Shown here: positions 36,952 to 37,720 of the stretch, one piece after another | Numbering within the stretch: position 1 is the first letter of the stretch | Layout: every line of letters begins with the position of its first letter | Source of the DNA: Synechococcus sp. AG-670-B23 | GTDB lineage: Bacteria > Cyanobacteriota > Cyanobacteriia > PCC-6307 > Cyanobiaceae | Length of the DNA stretch: 37,720 nt | Assembly (NCBI GenBank): GCA_003209165.1 | Contig: QCSL01000019.1 | Location: 1-37,720, forward strand | Direction: 5' to 3' | Program-made: the position numbers and the translations under genes | The notes under the pieces: model-generated | The model's input: the letters and a program-made list of their open reading frames with translations, nothing else | Told to the model about the DNA's origin: nothing | The model's database searches: none

Positions 36952-37720
36952 TCAAATAAAAGTTGTTCTAGAAAATTTATCCTTTAAGTATTTGTTTACA
37001 TCATGTCTAACATCCAAATTTAACCCATTCCACCTAAAAAAGATTGCAAGGATTTCATTTTCTAATGAAGAATTTTTACGGCAGAGTGTTTCGAGAGATT
37101 CTGAAATAAGACGTATGACGTCCTCCCGACTAAAGCGTTCGAAAGTAAACCATTTTGGCATAAAGAGACGGTCCTGATGGATAGCATTTCTCGCTGCTAT
37201 TTCTTTTTCGTCAATTGCAGCTAAATTGACTTGTTTTGCAAACTTAGTATGCAAATAAGGCAAAAGCTTGAGATCAGCCTGAGAATGTTTAATCAGTATA
37301 TCCTTGCACTGATCAATAACCGAGGTGTCAGACTTTTTTGCACCGGAAAGAGTGACAGGATTGTGTAAAAGATTAGAAAAAGGATTGATCAAAGGCGACG
37401 ACAGACCATAGATACGTTCAATGCAAATCAAAGATGCTTGAATATACAATGAATTGATTAGTACATTAACATCACTTAAGCCAGAAAGAGCGCACTCAAA
37501 CAAGTCTTTTTCACTATAGCCTGACAAAAGAAAATCTACGGTTTCAACATTAGTATTTTGATTGATCTCTATATTATTTGATAATGATAGTGCAGCCAGC
37601 CTACGAGCAATGCCATTACTCTCCCTTATCAAGGAAGAAGACAAAAGGCGATCAACAAAAATAGAAAAGTCTAATTTGGTTGATTCAAGGGATTGTGTAA
37701 CGTCAATCAAATGAGAATCA
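36952..37720 (-). CDS. Unidentified protein, 5' end beyond window
   Basis: An open frame of more than 250 codons ends with TGA at 36952, 1 base from the exporter stop. The frame is still open at the right edge (the last codons before a TTG at 37710 read DSHL), so the true start may lie outside the window. It has no clear signal peptide, membrane helix or familiar motif in the part seen. The C-terminus has helical stretches (EDVIRLISESLETLCRKN; WNGLNLDVRHDVNKYLKDK). It is AT-rich like its neighbour. I do not recognise the family; the context only suggests a surface or secretion function. Confidence 0.6.
   Translation of the reverse strand, partial: DSHLIDVTQSLESTKLDFSIFVDRLLSSSLIRESNGIARRLAALSLSNNIEINQNTNVETVDFLLSGYSEKDLFECALSGLSDVNVLINSLYIQASLICIERIYGLSSPLINPFSNLLHNPVTLSGAKKSDTSVIDQCKDILIKHSQADLKLLPYLHTKFAKQVNLAAIDEKEIAARNAIHQDRLFMPKWFTFERFSREDVIRLISESLETLCRKNSSLENEILAIFFRWNGLNLDVRHDVNKYLKDKFSRTTFI

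Overview
The window looks like a chromosome segment of a marine picocyanobacterium, most likely marine Synechococcus. I infer this from the gene families (a group 2 sigma-70 factor, a SecA with a cyanobacterial-type insertion and no zinc tail, a characteristic GntR regulator, paired CrcB proteins, MutY with a Nudix tail) and from the mosaic of GC-rich housekeeping genes broken by AT-rich single genes. No rRNA, tRNA, CRISPR array or insertion sequence was seen.

Layout. 1-7.6 kb: partial DedA membrane protein, AT-rich glycosyltransferase, ahcY, then divergent tsaE, and a tightly packed minus-strand run (small ORF, mutY-nudix, sulfotransferase, PfkB sugar kinase). 7.6-10.2 kb: AT-rich, gene-poor, with one GT61-like glycosyltransferase. 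10.2-15.3 kb: a gene-decay zone with a moxR-tgpA deletion chimera, an intact alpha/beta hydrolase, a methyltransferase, decayed second copies of the sigma factor and of the hydrolase placed back to back, a sulfotransferase and the intact sigma factor. 15.3-24.7 kb: core genes mgtE, gpx, two crcB genes, an SH3-like protein, gyrB, miaA, infC, a dienelactone hydrolase pseudogene, a GntR regulator and cysE. 24.6-30.6 kb: sulfotransferase, a protein with two fused GT2 domains, a convergent second sulfotransferase, and secA. 30.7-37.7 kb: an AT-rich island with a GT4 glycosyltransferase divergent from a type I secretion cassette (HlyD adaptor, cytoplasmic parvulin-like protein, ABC exporter with an N-terminal cyclic-nucleotide-binding fold), then an unidentified gene that runs off the right edge.

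Two themes stand out. First, cell-surface chemistry: four sulfotransferase-fold proteins, four glycosyltransferases (one with two catalytic domains), one methyltransferase and one protein exporter are scattered mostly as single genes between housekeeping genes, which suggests repeated insertion of surface-glycan and sulfation functions. Second, reductive decay: three loci (moxR-tgpA, sigma/hydrolase second copies, dienelactone hydrolase) are readable as pseudogenes only when frames are joined across stops and shifts.

The most promising system is the HlyD / parvulin-like / CNB-ABC cassette: its exporter has lost recognisable ligand and protease residues, and its parvulin-like partner has no signal peptide, so it may be a cytoplasmic chaperone for an exported surface protein whose gene is not in the window.
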